Shown: positions 53,527 through 62,257 of the stretch, piece after piece
Layout: every line of letters begins with the position of its first letter
Position numbering within the stretch: position 1 is the stretch's first letter
NCBI GenBank assembly: GCA_016841645.1
Contig: JAENYS010000001.1
Span: 1 to 64,000 of the forward strand
DNA from: Desulfoscipio geothermicus
GTDB lineage: Bacteria > Bacillota > Desulfotomaculia > Desulfotomaculales > Desulfallaceae
Direction: 5' to 3'
Length of the DNA stretch: 64,000 nucleotides
Translations under genes and position numbers: made by a program
The notes under the pieces: model-generated
What the model was told of the DNA's origin: nothing
Database searches by the model: none
Seen by the model: only the letters and a program-made list of their open reading frames with translations

Positions 53527-54762
53527 ATGGAAGATATTATAGCTGACCATCTTAACCCCCAATTTAGGGATGAGGTTGCCGAACTGCTTAAAAGTTACGA
53601 CTTTGGTAACTGCCTGGCCTGCGGCATGTGCTCAGTAGGCTGCCCATATGCCGACCTGGTGGAAAACCATAATCCCCGTAAATTTTTACGAAAAGTATTG
53701 CTGGGCATGAAAGATGAAGTATATGCCGATCCGTACATTTGGTACTGCAACATTTGTGAGCAGTGCACTATCGAATGTCCCATGAACGTTAATATTTCCG
53801 CTCTAGTACGATCATTGCGCGGCACCTGGGACAAAGACAAAATTCCCGGCTACCTGCAGACCATTGTCAACGAGCACATTGAGTCGGGCAACCAAATGAA
53901 TGTTAGCCAGGAAGACTACGAAGAAACTCTGGAGTGGATTGAAGAAGAACTTCAGGAAGAACTGGGCAACCCCAATTTTAAAATCCCGCTTAACAAGAAA
54001 GGTGCCAAGTATTTCTACGGCTTTAACGCCCGCGATATCAAGTTTTATCCCAATGAGCTGCAGACCACTTTGAAACTGTTTTATGCAGCGGGCATTGACT
54101 ATACCATCAGCACCAAGCGCTGGGACGCCACCAATGCTGCACTGTTTACCGGCCAAACCGATGATTTTTTAGCTATTTCCATGCCATTGTGGCAGGAAGT
54201 TGCCGACCTGGAATGTGAAGAGTTAATTGTAACCGAATGCGGACACGCCTTCCGCTCCATGAAATGGGGCTTTAGAACATACTGGAAAGGCAAACCATAT
54301 CCCATTCGCCATATTATAGAATTACTTAACGAACTGGTCAAAGAAGGTAGAATTAAGCTTGACCCCAATGCCATTACCGAGGTGGTTACCTATCACGACC
54401 CGTGCAACACTGCCCGTAAAGAAGGCGTATATGAGGCACCGCGCGAGTTAATCAGAAGTTTCGTAAAGAACTTCGTGGACATGAATCCCAACGGCAGGAT
54501 GAACTTATGCTGCGGTGCCGGGGGTGGCGGTATGGCTATGCCGGAATTTAACGACATTCGTAAAGCCAAAGGTAAACGCAAAGTGGATCAGGTAACAGCC
54601 ACATGTGCAGAAATTGTAGTTGTGCCCTGCCACAACTGTATGGACCAGTTTAACGATTTAAATAAATGGTACCCGGAAAAAGCCAGGTCTAAGAACATGC
54701 ACATGTGCGACCTAATGGAAAGAGCCCTGATTATGCCCGAAAAACTCTGCCGATCTGCATAA
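53527..54762 (+). CDS. HdrC-HdrB/D-like iron-sulfur protein with one intact CCG domain
   Basis: A 411-residue protein. Residues 1-100 are HdrC-like with two [4Fe-4S] motifs (CLACGMCSVGCPY, CNICEQCTIECP). The rest is HdrB/HdrD/GlpC-like. The second CCG domain is intact: YHDPCNTARKEG, NLCCGAGGGGMAM, VVPCHNCMDQF. The first has lost its CC pair (WDATNAALFTGQ where CCG is expected) and keeps one Cys (TECGHAF), so only one non-cubane cluster is expected. It probably provides the disulfide- or ferredoxin-side site for HdrA. GAGGTGAT precedes the start. Confidence 0.85.
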   Translation: MEDIIADHLNPQFRDEVAELLKSYDFGNCLACGMCSVGCPYADLVENHNPRKFLRKVLLGMKDEVYADPYIWYCNICEQCTIECPMNVNISALVRSLRGTWDKDKIPGYLQTIVNEHIESGNQMNVSQEDYEETLEWIEEELQEELGNPNFKIPLNKKGAKYFYGFNARDIKFYPNELQTTLKLFYAAGIDYTISTKRWDATNAALFTGQTDDFLAISMPLWQEVADLECEELIVTECGHAFRSMKWGFRTYWKGKPYPIRHIIELLNELVKEGRIKLDPNAITEVVTYHDPCNTARKEGVYEAPRELIRSFVKNFVDMNPNGRMNLCCGAGGGGMAMPEFNDIRKAKGKRKVDQVTATCAEIVVVPCHNCMDQFNDLNKWYPEKARSKNMHMCDLMERALIMPEKLCRSA

Positions 54763-54820
54763 AATCCGCACCGGTAGGTATGGAACTATTTTGTTTTTGT
54801 TTATTTTAACATTCAATTTT

Positions 54821-54848
54821 TTGACGATCCCGCATATTTATATATATC
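54821..54848 (+). promoter_or_regulatory. Candidate promoter of the large hdrA
   Basis: TTGACG (54821-54826), 16-base spacer and TATATC (54843-54848). Repeat copy B begins two bases later, so the repeat would lie at the very start of the transcript. Confidence 0.45.
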
Positions 54849-54849
54849 C

Positions 54850-54923
54850 TAACGTCCATGATCATTTGATCATAACCCGCTTATGAAAATTTGAATGCCA
54901 GCAATTGGCAATCATTTTCTCAT
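54850..54923 (+). repeat. Structured leader element, copy B
   Basis: Nearly identical to 53400-53473. It contains a perfect palindrome ATGATCA-TT-TGATCAT (54858-54873) and the hairpin ATGAAAAT...ATTTTCTCAT with inner TGCCA-GCAAT-TGGCA. It lies 66 bases before the hdrA start. Confidence 0.7.
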
Positions 54924-54988
54924 TATAAAGAAGGGTATATATAAGTATGCCATTTAATAAATAAAGAGTGTCCGGTAATTAATTTAGT

Positions 54989-57900
54989 ATGCATATTGCC
55001 GCTAAACGCTCTGCAAGGAGAGGACGGGTTAATCTCTTGGGCAAAGATAATGTTGGCGCTGTTATGGTGGTTGGTGCCGGTATTGCCGGCATCCAAGCGT
55101 CACTTGACCTGGCGGATTCCGGTTATTTCGTTTATCTGGTGGAGCAGTCACCGTCCACTGGTGGAATTATGCCGGCGCTAGATAAAACTTTCCCCACTAA
55201 TGATTGTTCCATGTGCATTTTATCCCCCAAAATTGTTGAATGCGGCAGGCACCTGAATATTGAGAAGCATATGTTATCACACATAGTGGATGTTCAGGGT
55301 GAGCCGGGTAATTTTAAAGTTACTCTGCATAAAAAAGCACGTTTTGTAGAATCGGATAAATGCATTGGTTGCGGTGACTGTGCTGCTGCCTGCCCGGTTG
55401 ATATACCCAATAATTTTAACGCCGGCTTGGATAACCGCCAGGCCATCTTTAAGCTTTACCCGCAAGCCTTACCGGCTGCCTTTACCATTGAAAAGGCCGG
55501 TATAGCACCTTGCCAGGCAGCATGCCCGGCGGAGATTAACGTCCAGGGTTATGTGCAATTAATAAAAAAAGGTAAATTCCAAGAAGCCTGGGCATTGATT
55601 TACCGGGATAACCCGTTTCCTGCCGTATGTGGACTGGTCTGTGCCCACCCCTGCGAAACCAAGTGTCATAGAGGCCGGATTGATACCCCGGTAAGTATAA
55701 GAAACTTGAAGCGGGTGTCAGCGGAAAGAACATACGCTAATAATATAGATGATCTCCCTTTACCATGTCGAGCTGCCGACCGGGGGCAAAGTGTTGCTAT
55801 TATCGGCAGCGGACCGGCCGGATTAACCGCCGCCTATCACCTGGTAAAAAGAGGTTACCGGGCAGTTGTCTTTGAAGCCGACCAATTGGCCGGCGGCATG
55901 ATGCGCAGAGGCATCCCTGAATACCGCCTGCCCAGGCATTATCTAGATATCGAAATAACGCTGCTGAAAAAAATGGGCGTAGAAATTAGGTGCAACCAGC
56001 GCTGGGGTACAGACTTTTCAGTGACCGAGCTAAAAAAAGAATTTGATGCTGTATTTATTGCTACTAGAACACCAAAACCATCTAAACTGGGTGTTCCCGG
56101 TAAGGAATTGGCTAAAGTAAGCCCCAAACATATTTACCTGTCTGAAGAAGACATGGCTTTATTAAATGATGCCGGGCGGCTGCAAGTTGACCGAGACACT
56201 CTGGAAACCAGCCTGTTTGGCGTGTTTGCCGGCGGCGACAATGTTACCGGCCCCCGGGATGTGATATCCGGCATTGGTGCCGGTAAAAGGGCAGCCGAAT
56301 CTATACACCGGTATCTCAACAGTGTTGCTCAGAGAACAAACCGGGCCTTTAAAGTTCCTAAAGATAAAATCGCACCGTTAAGACCAAATTTAAGGATACT
56401 GTCCCACAGCTTACCGGAACAACCATCCTTTGTCCCGGATGAACAGCATCTACAGGGATTTGCCCAGGAAAGCGCCGGGCTAACTCCGGAACAGGCAATA
56501 GCCGAGGCAGAGCGCTGCCTGAACTGCGGTGTTTGCTCCGAATGCGGTGAGTGTGTAAATACCTGCCTTCGCCAGGCTATTAATCTCCAAATGCAGGATG
56601 AATATCTGGAATTGCAGGTAGGCGCAATTATTTTAAGCACCGGGGTAACAACTTATGATCCTAGGAATTTATTCTATCTGGGCTACGGCAGTTATCCCAA
56701 TGTGGTAACCAGTGTAGAATTTGAGCGCATGCTGAGCGCCTCGGGCCCCTTCCAAGGGCACCTGATACGGCCTTATGACCACCGGGAACCCCGTAAAATT
56801 GCCTGGATCCAATGCGTCGGTTCCAGGAACGTCAGGGAAAGTCACGGCTATTGTTCATCGGTATGCTGTATGTATGCTATCAAAGAGGCGATTATCGCCA
56901 AAGAGCACAGCGACCGGCCGCTGAACACCACCATATTTTCGATGGACATGCGCTGCTACGGCAAGGACTTTGAAAAGTATTACTTGCGTGCCAAGCAGGT
57001 ACACGGTGTAAAGTTCGTACGTTCTAGAATATACCAGGTAGAACAAGCTAACCAGGCTAGTAAAAACCTCATTATACGTTACCAGGATGAAAATGATAAC
57101 TTCTTTACCGAGGAGTTTGATATGGTAGTACTTTCCGTAGGTCTGGAACCTTCGGCAGAGGCTAAAGCGTTGGCTGAAAAAACGGCCATTGAGGTTAATC
57201 AGTACAGCTTTGCCAAACTGGCCCCCCTTACCGGCGTAAGCACTTCCCGACCCGGTATTTATACCGCCGGGGCCTACAGCGGTCCTAAAGATATTTCCGA
57301 AACAGTACTACAGGCCAGCGCTGCGGCCAGTGTGGCCGGCAGTCTGCTGGGCGATGTGCGCGGCACGCTCATTAAACAAAAAGAATACCCGGCCGAGCAA
57401 GATGTGTCGGGGCTAGAACCGAGAATTGGCGTATTCATTTGCAACTGCGGCATTAATATCGGCAATATAGTCAGAGTGCCCAAAGTAGTGGAAGCAGCTA
57501 AACAATTATCCTATGTGGTGCATGCCGAGGATAACCTGTATGCTTGTTCCCAGGATAGCCATGCTAAAATTAAGGATGCTATTTTAGCACACCGATTGAA
57601 CCGGGTAGTGGTAGCCTCCTGCAGTCCTCGTACCCATAAATCGCTGTTTCAGGAAACACTGCAGGAAGCCGGCCTGAACAAGTTCTTGTTTGAAATGGCT
57701 AATATCCGGGAACAGTGTTCCTGGGTGCATATGCGTGAACCCGACAAGGCCACGGAAAAGGCTATCGATTTAGTAAAACTGGCTGTTTTTAAAGCCGCGC
57801 TGTTAAAACCAATCCGGCAAGTCTCGGTAGGGGTAACCAAGTCAGCTCTGGTCACCGGCGGCGGTGTTACAGGTATGGTCAGCGCCCTCTCGCTGGCTGA

Positions 57901-59062
57901 AATGGGCTATCAGGCCAGTATTGTGGAAAAATCCGCTGCGCTGGGCGGGATGGGCAAACGCATAAAGCTGGGCTTTTATGGCGAAGACATTGAAACGTAT
58001 GTTAACGATTTAATTAACCGGGTGGAGCAGCACCCGCTGATAACCGTGCACAAGTCAGTCGAAATATATGAAGCGTCCGGCTATGTAGGTAACTTTACTA
58101 CTACACTAACTGATGGCACCAGGATTAAACACGGTGTTACCATAATGGCCATTGGCGGCCGGGAGTATCAACCCAGTAAATACCTATACGGGCAAAGTGA
58201 CCGGGTAATGACCCTGCTGGAAATGGAAGAAAAGATGGCCCGGGGCGGGTTAAAGGACGCAAAAAACATAGTGCTGATTAACTGCGTGGGCTCCCGGGAT
58301 ACCGAACGGCCCTATTGCAGCCGCATTTGCTGCTCAAAGTCTATCAATCTAGCCATCAGATGCAAAGACAATAACCCCACCGCCAATGTGTTTATCCTGT
58401 ACCGGGATATCCGCACCTACGGCTTTTTAGAGGATACTTACCAGGAAGCTCGGGTCAAAGGTGTAATTTTTGTCCGGTATAATGAAAATCAGAAGCCACA
58501 GGTGGCCAAAAGTATTCGGGGTATTACTGTCACCGTCAAGGATCATATTCTGGGTAGAAATATAATAATTAACCCCGATGTACTGGGACTTGCAGCAGCC
58601 ATACTGCCACCGGAAGATAACACTAATTTGAGCCGGAAATTTAAATTGCCGCTTAATGCGGACGGGTTCTTCCTGGAAGCGCATATGAAACTCCGCCCGG
58701 TGGACTTTGCCACCGAAGGGTTTTTTATGGCCGGTATTGCCCACGGGCCAAAGAACATGGAAGAAAATATCACCCAGGCCAAAGCTGCCGCAGGACGGGC
58801 CGCCACCATCTTAAGCAAAGAAAGCCTAGCATCGCCGGGTGTTGTGGCTACAGTGGACGCCAACAAATGTGCTGCTTGCCTTACCTGCGTGCGCTTGTGC
58901 CCTTTCAACGTACCCCGGATTATCGATAACGTGGCAGTTATTGAACCCGTTCTGTGTCAGGGATGCGGCATTTGTGCCGGCGAGTGCCCCAACAAGGCCA
59001 TTGAGCTACAAGGCTATAGTGACTACATGTTTATCAATATGATTAATGGATTATTTCAGTAA
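54989..59062 (+). CDS. hdrA: Giant HdrA with GltD-like FAD insertion and C-terminal ferredoxin
   Basis: 1357 residues. The N-terminal FAD module ([19 protein letters not shown]) and ferredoxin (CIGCGDCAAACP, about 122) resemble the HdrA at 44 kb. An insertion at about 170-455 is GltD/NfnB-like: APCQAACPAEINVQGYV, CGLVCAHPCETKC, VAIIGSGPAGLTAAYHL, GIPEYRLPRHYLD, VFAGGDNVTGP. Its pyridine-nucleotide subdomain seems absent: only about 40 residues separate GVPGKELA from the GGD motif. Then come CLNCGVCSECGECVNTC, a full HdrA half (GVFICNCGINIG about 814; VTGGGVTGM about 952) and a C-terminal ferredoxin (CAACLTCVRLCP, CQGCGICAGECP). Start ATG 54989 has a weak site; TTG 55037 after AAGGAGAGG is an alternative. 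Probable electron-bifurcating core partnering the 53.5 kb protein and MetFV. Confidence 0.9.
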   Translation: MHIAAKRSARRGRVNLLGKDNVGAVMVVGAGIAGIQASLDLADSGYFVYLVEQSPSTGGIMPALDKTFPTNDCSMCILSPKIVECGRHLNIEKHMLSHIVDVQGEPGNFKVTLHKKARFVESDKCIGCGDCAAACPVDIPNNFNAGLDNRQAIFKLYPQALPAAFTIEKAGIAPCQAACPAEINVQGYVQLIKKGKFQEAWALIYRDNPFPAVCGLVCAHPCETKCHRGRIDTPVSIRNLKRVSAERTYANNIDDLPLPCRAADRGQSVAIIGSGPAGLTAAYHLVKRGYRAVVFEADQLAGGMMRRGIPEYRLPRHYLDIEITLLKKMGVEIRCNQRWGTDFSVTELKKEFDAVFIATRTPKPSKLGVPGKELAKVSPKHIYLSEEDMALLNDAGRLQVDRDTLETSLFGVFAGGDNVTGPRDVISGIGAGKRAAESIHRYLNSVAQRTNRAFKVPKDKIAPLRPNLRILSHSLPEQPSFVPDEQHLQGFAQESAGLTPEQAIAEAERCLNCGVCSECGECVNTCLRQAINLQMQDEYLELQVGAIILSTGVTTYDPRNLFYLGYGSYPNVVTSVEFERMLSASGPFQGHLIRPYDHREPRKIAWIQCVGSRNVRESHGYCSSVCCMYAIKEAIIAKEHSDRPLNTTIFSMDMRCYGKDFEKYYLRAKQVHGVKFVRSRIYQVEQANQASKNLIIRYQDENDNFFTEEFDMVVLSVGLEPSAEAKALAEKTAIEVNQYSFAKLAPLTGVSTSRPGIYTAGAYSGPKDISETVLQASAAASVAGSLLGDVRGTLIKQKEYPAEQDVSGLEPRIGVFICNCGINIGNIVRVPKVVEAAKQLSYVVHAEDNLYACSQDSHAKIKDAILAHRLNRVVVASCSPRTHKSLFQETLQEAGLNKFLFEMANIREQCSWVHMREPDKATEKAIDLVKLAVFKAALLKPIRQVSVGVTKSALVTGGGVTGMVSALSLAEMGYQASIVEKSAALGGMGKRIKLGFYGEDIETYVNDLINRVEQHPLITVHKSVEIYEASGYVGNFTTTLTDGTRIKHGVTIMAIGGREYQPSKYLYGQSDRVMTLLEMEEKMARGGLKDAKNIVLINCVGSRDTERPYCSRICCSKSINLAIRCKDNNPTANVFILYRDIRTYGFLEDTYQEARVKGVIFVRYNENQKPQVAKSIRGITVTVKDHILGRNIIINPDVLGLAAAILPPEDNTNLSRKFKLPLNADGFFLEAHMKLRPVDFATEGFFMAGIAHGPKNMEENITQAKAAAGRAATILSKESLASPGVVATVDANKCAACLTCVRLCPFNVPRIIDNVAVIEPVLCQGCGICAGECPNKAIELQGYSDYMFINMINGLFQ

Positions 59063-59113
59063 AAACTATAAATGGCTACCGCCAACATTTCCGATAAAAC
59101 CACCGTACCTACT

Positions 59114-59890
59114 CTATCTCATTTTCCACTGAGGCTTTCTTTTTTCTAAAAAGGCATCTACACCTTCACGGGCATCCTCGGTTGAGCACAAAATAGCAAA
59201 ATGGTTATTAACCAATTCATATGCTTTATCAAATTCTAAATCCCACATTTTATAAAAGGACTTTTTACCAAGTTGAACAGCCAGCGGGCTCTTTGCTGCA
59301 ATCTTATGTGCCAGCTTCATTGTTTCCTCTTCCAATTTATCCATAGGAACAACCTTGTTTACCAGACCAATCCTTTGAGCTTCCGCAGCGTCTATTATGT
59401 CACCGGTTAATAACATTTCCAGTGCTTTTTTCTTGCCTACATGACGGGAAAGTGAGACAGCCGGCCCCATGCAAAACAGACCGACATTTACCGCTGTAGT
59501 ACCAAAACGTGCACCTTCGGCTGCTACAGCCAGGTCGGCAGAAAGCACTATACCAGTTCCATTGGCAATAGCCATATCTTGCACGGAGGCAATAACCGGC
59601 TTACCCATATTAGCAATGGTGAGGCTCATTTTTAACATTAATTCAACCCAGTTAAACTGTTCCAGAGTGGTTTTGCCACCCATTTCATTTACGTCAACCC
59701 CGGCGCAAAAGGCTTTTCCCTTGCCTTTAATAATTACGACCCTGGTCTCTGCGTCTTGCTCCAGCTCATTCAGCGCCTCATTAATTTCCTGGGCCATAGT
59801 AGTATTAAAAGTATTTAAATTGTCCGAGCGGTTTAAAGTTATTACACCTATATGTTCATTTTTTTCTACAAGCAAGGTTTCATAATTCAT
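59114..59890 (-). CDS. Enoyl-CoA hydratase/isomerase (crotonase) family protein
   Basis: A 258-residue crotonase: IGVITLNRSDNLNTFNTTM, the oxyanion-hole segments GKGKAFCAGVDVNEMGG and ANGTGIVLSADLAVAAEGARFG, and AQRIGLVNKVVP. Substrate cannot be assigned; the catalytic glutamates of true enoyl-CoA hydratases are not obvious (GLFCMGPAVSLSRHVG at the usual E..LG..P site). The start at 59890 is eight bases after GGGAGGT; an ATG at 59896 is too close to it. It is alone on the minus strand. Confidence 0.85.
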   Translation of the reverse strand: MNYETLLVEKNEHIGVITLNRSDNLNTFNTTMAQEINEALNELEQDAETRVVIIKGKGKAFCAGVDVNEMGGKTTLEQFNWVELMLKMSLTIANMGKPVIASVQDMAIANGTGIVLSADLAVAAEGARFGTTAVNVGLFCMGPAVSLSRHVGKKKALEMLLTGDIIDAAEAQRIGLVNKVVPMDKLEEETMKLAHKIAAKSPLAVQLGKKSFYKMWDLEFDKAYELVNNHFAILCSTEDAREGVDAFLEKRKPQWKMR

Positions 59891-59896
59891 TATCAT

Positions 59897-60198
59897 TACC
59901 TCCCTATCAAAATCAAATTAGGCGTATGAAAAGTATGCTTTCTTTCTATAGTTACTATATGTTCAAAAAAACTCCTTCAAAAAAACGGTAATAAGATAGC
60001 TTATTAAGGCATTTTATTTTATCCTGTACAGGCATGTTTTGTTAGCAGTATATTTACTAATCCGCAAATACAAGTTAAATAAATCGTTACATCAGCTTGG
60101 TATGCAAACGCTGCAGTTATCTAACTATATGATAATTTTATATTTACAAAAAAAAAGGTATTTTGTCAGTTTAAGTTGAAATATGTTAGCAGTTTAAT
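59897..60198. other. Intergenic region before the riboswitch
   Basis: Divergent spacer between the crotonase gene and the wtp operon. AT-rich, no gene seen. A possible -35 (TTGTCA near 60156) lacks a convincing -10. Confidence 0.4.
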
Positions 60199-60300
60199 AC
60201 TCCGAGCCTTTTTGCCTAAAGCTTAAAAAGTTATGGCAAACAAGCCGATAAGGTACAGTGGGAAACCACGGTGCCTCCCAGTGTGGAAAGGAGGGTGCTA
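60199..60300 (+). ncRNA. Moco/Tuco-type riboswitch
   Basis: The leader has ACTCCGAGCC, a TTGCC/GGCAA stem, a GTGG-GAAA-CCAC GNRA-loop hairpin inside GGTAC/GTGCC, and GCCTCCCAGTGTGGAAAGG. The last closely parallels the conserved core of the E. coli moaA leader (GCCTCCCGTATCTGGAAAGG). This is the Moco RNA motif, which senses molybdenum or tungsten cofactor. Placement before a tungstate transporter and a terminator fits an OFF switch. The class is well supported; Mo versus W preference is not readable. Confidence 0.78.
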
Positions 60301-60323
60301 TATGTTTGGTTACGGTTACACAT

Positions 60324-60370
60324 AACCGGAGTGTTTAAGCCTTTCTAAAACACTCCGGTTATATTTTTTA
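60324..60370 (+). terminator. Riboswitch-controlled terminator
   Basis: AACCGGAGTGTTT and AAACACTCCGGTT form a 13 bp stem followed by ATATTTTTT, 22 bases before the wtpA start. The intervening GGTTACGGTTA could pair with the left arm as an anti-terminator. Confidence 0.88.
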
Positions 60371-60392
60371 TCTACGAAAGGGGAGAAATACA

Positions 60393-61406
60393 TTGCTAAG
60401 ATTTAACAATAAAGCTTTTGTTATTTTTGTTGTTTTCATTATGGCAGCTTTCATGGCCGGTTGTTCAGGCGGCACTGATACCCAAAACAACGCAGGCAAT
60501 GAGCAGCCGGTTGCCAAGGAACTCTCAGGAGAACTAATCATTTTCCACGCCGGAAGTTTAGCGGTTCCGTTTGACCAAATGGAAAAGGAATTCGAACAGC
60601 TTCACCCTAATGTTGATGTTAATAGAGAAGCTGCCGGGAGCCGGGCATGTGCCAAAAAAGTTACCGAGCTTGGCAAGAAAGCAGATATAGTTGCTTCTGC
60701 CGATTACGCTGTTATAGATGAACTGTTAATACCAGATTTCGCTGATTGGAACACTCTTTTTGCCAAAAACCAAATGGTAATTATGTACACCGAGCACAGC
60801 AAGTACAAGGATGAGATAAATTCAGACAATTGGACGGAAATTTTGCTTAAGGAAGATGTTCAATACGGTCACAGCGATCCCAACACTGACCCTTGCGGTT
60901 ACCGCGCCTTGATGGTCTGGCAGTTGGCTGAAAAGCATTATCAAATAGCTGACCTGTATAATAAGCTTGATGAAAAGCGACCGGAAAGGAATATCAGGCC
61001 CAAGGAAACCGACTGCATTGCCATGTTAGAGTCCGGTGCCCTTGATTATTTGTTTATTTACCGCTCTGTGGCGGAACAGCATAAATTGCCCTACGTTGAA
61101 TTACCGCCTGAAGTCAACCTTAGCGACTTGAACCAAGCCGATTTCTATAAACAAGCCACCGTAAAAACAACAGGCAAAACCCCCGGAGAATTTACTACTC
61201 AGGTCGGCATGCCGATAGTATACGGCGTTACCTTGATAAAAGACGCACCTAATCAAGAAAACGCCATTGAGTTTTTAAAATACTTGTTGGATAAAGAAAA
61301 AGGGCTTAAGGTCATGGAGGAAAACGGCCAACCGGTGGAAGATCCCCTCATCATTAAAGGAGAAGAAAACCTGCCGGAAGAGCTTAATACATTTTTATTA
61401 CAATAG
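60393..61406 (+). CDS. wtpA: Tungstate ABC transporter substrate-binding lipoprotein
   Basis: A 337-residue WtpA/ModA-family binding protein with lipoprotein signal (MAAFMAGC, Cys about residue 24). WtpA hallmarks are LIIFHAGSLAVPFDQMEKEF, REAAGSRACAKKVTELGKKA, SADYAVIDELL, YGHSDPNTDPCGYRALMVWQ and ESGALDYLFIYRSVAEQH. It captures tungstate (or molybdate) outside the cell. The start is TTG after GGGGAGAAA. First gene of wtpABC, under the riboswitch. Confidence 0.92.
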   Translation: MLRFNNKAFVIFVVFIMAAFMAGCSGGTDTQNNAGNEQPVAKELSGELIIFHAGSLAVPFDQMEKEFEQLHPNVDVNREAAGSRACAKKVTELGKKADIVASADYAVIDELLIPDFADWNTLFAKNQMVIMYTEHSKYKDEINSDNWTEILLKEDVQYGHSDPNTDPCGYRALMVWQLAEKHYQIADLYNKLDEKRPERNIRPKETDCIAMLESGALDYLFIYRSVAEQHKLPYVELPPEVNLSDLNQADFYKQATVKTTGKTPGEFTTQVGMPIVYGVTLIKDAPNQENAIEFLKYLLDKEKGLKVMEENGQPVEDPLIIKGEENLPEELNTFLLQ

Positions 61407-61468
61407 GTAGCTTAAGCCGGGGCAGCAACGCCCCGGCTGTGAAATAATTAACTAAGGAAGGTTATACT

Positions 61469-62257
61469 GTGTCGAAAACAAAACTGGACAGACTATATCT
61501 TTTATCGAAATTCTCCGGCCTATTAATTATTTCATTTATCATGTACCCTATAATAAACTTGTTATTAACCACAGACGGCAAGATTATGCTGGAAACAGTC
61601 AAGGATAAAGACGTTATTAATGCCATCTGGACAAGTTTCCTTACAGCTACAATTACCACCCTGACGATATTTGTTTTTGGAGTGCCTTTTGCTTACTTTC
61701 TGGCACGTAACGATTTCAAGGGCAAAAAAATAATTGAAAGTATTGTTGACATACCAGTTGTAATTCCTCATACTGTAGCCGGCATCATTTTGTTAACGGT
61801 TTTGGGCAGGCAATGCTGGTTAGGCAGATTTCTGGAAAGCACGGGGCTGGAGGTTATAGGTACAAGGGTTGGTATTGTTATAGCTATGATCTTTGTCAGT
61901 ATGCCTCTGCTCATAAATGCCGCCAAGGATGCTTTCACGTCCATTTCTCCCAGGTTGGAGAACGTTTCTCGAACACTTGGCGCCACCCATTTCCAAACAT
62001 TTTTTTATGTTACATTTTCTATCGGTTGGCCGGGCATCTTAACCGGCATGATTCTAACCTGGGCCCGCAGTATTAGTGAATTCGGTGCTGTAGTAATGAT
62101 TACCTACCATCCTATGATTGCGCCCACCCTGATCTTTGACCGGTTCAATGCTTTTGGGCTCGAATATTCCAAACCTGTATCTGCGATTTTAATTACTGTC
62201 TCCCTAATTATTTTTATAATCTTAAGATTAGTTGCCCAAAGGGGTGTTCGCAATTGA
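61469..62257 (+). CDS. wtpB: Tungstate ABC transporter permease
   Basis: A 262-residue ModB/WtpB-type permease with about six helices. It has FGVPFAYFLARNDFKGK, VDIPVVIPHTVAGIILL, SPRLENVSRTLGATHFQTFFYVTF (the EAA-like loop) and MILTWARSISEFGAVVMI. The start is GTG with AAGG upstream. Its end overlaps wtpC by 4 bases. Confidence 0.9.
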   Translation: MSKTKLDRLYLLSKFSGLLIISFIMYPIINLLLTTDGKIMLETVKDKDVINAIWTSFLTATITTLTIFVFGVPFAYFLARNDFKGKKIIESIVDIPVVIPHTVAGIILLTVLGRQCWLGRFLESTGLEVIGTRVGIVIAMIFVSMPLLINAAKDAFTSISPRLENVSRTLGATHFQTFFYVTFSIGWPGILTGMILTWARSISEFGAVVMITYHPMIAPTLIFDRFNAFGLEYSKPVSAILITVSLIIFIILRLVAQRGVRN

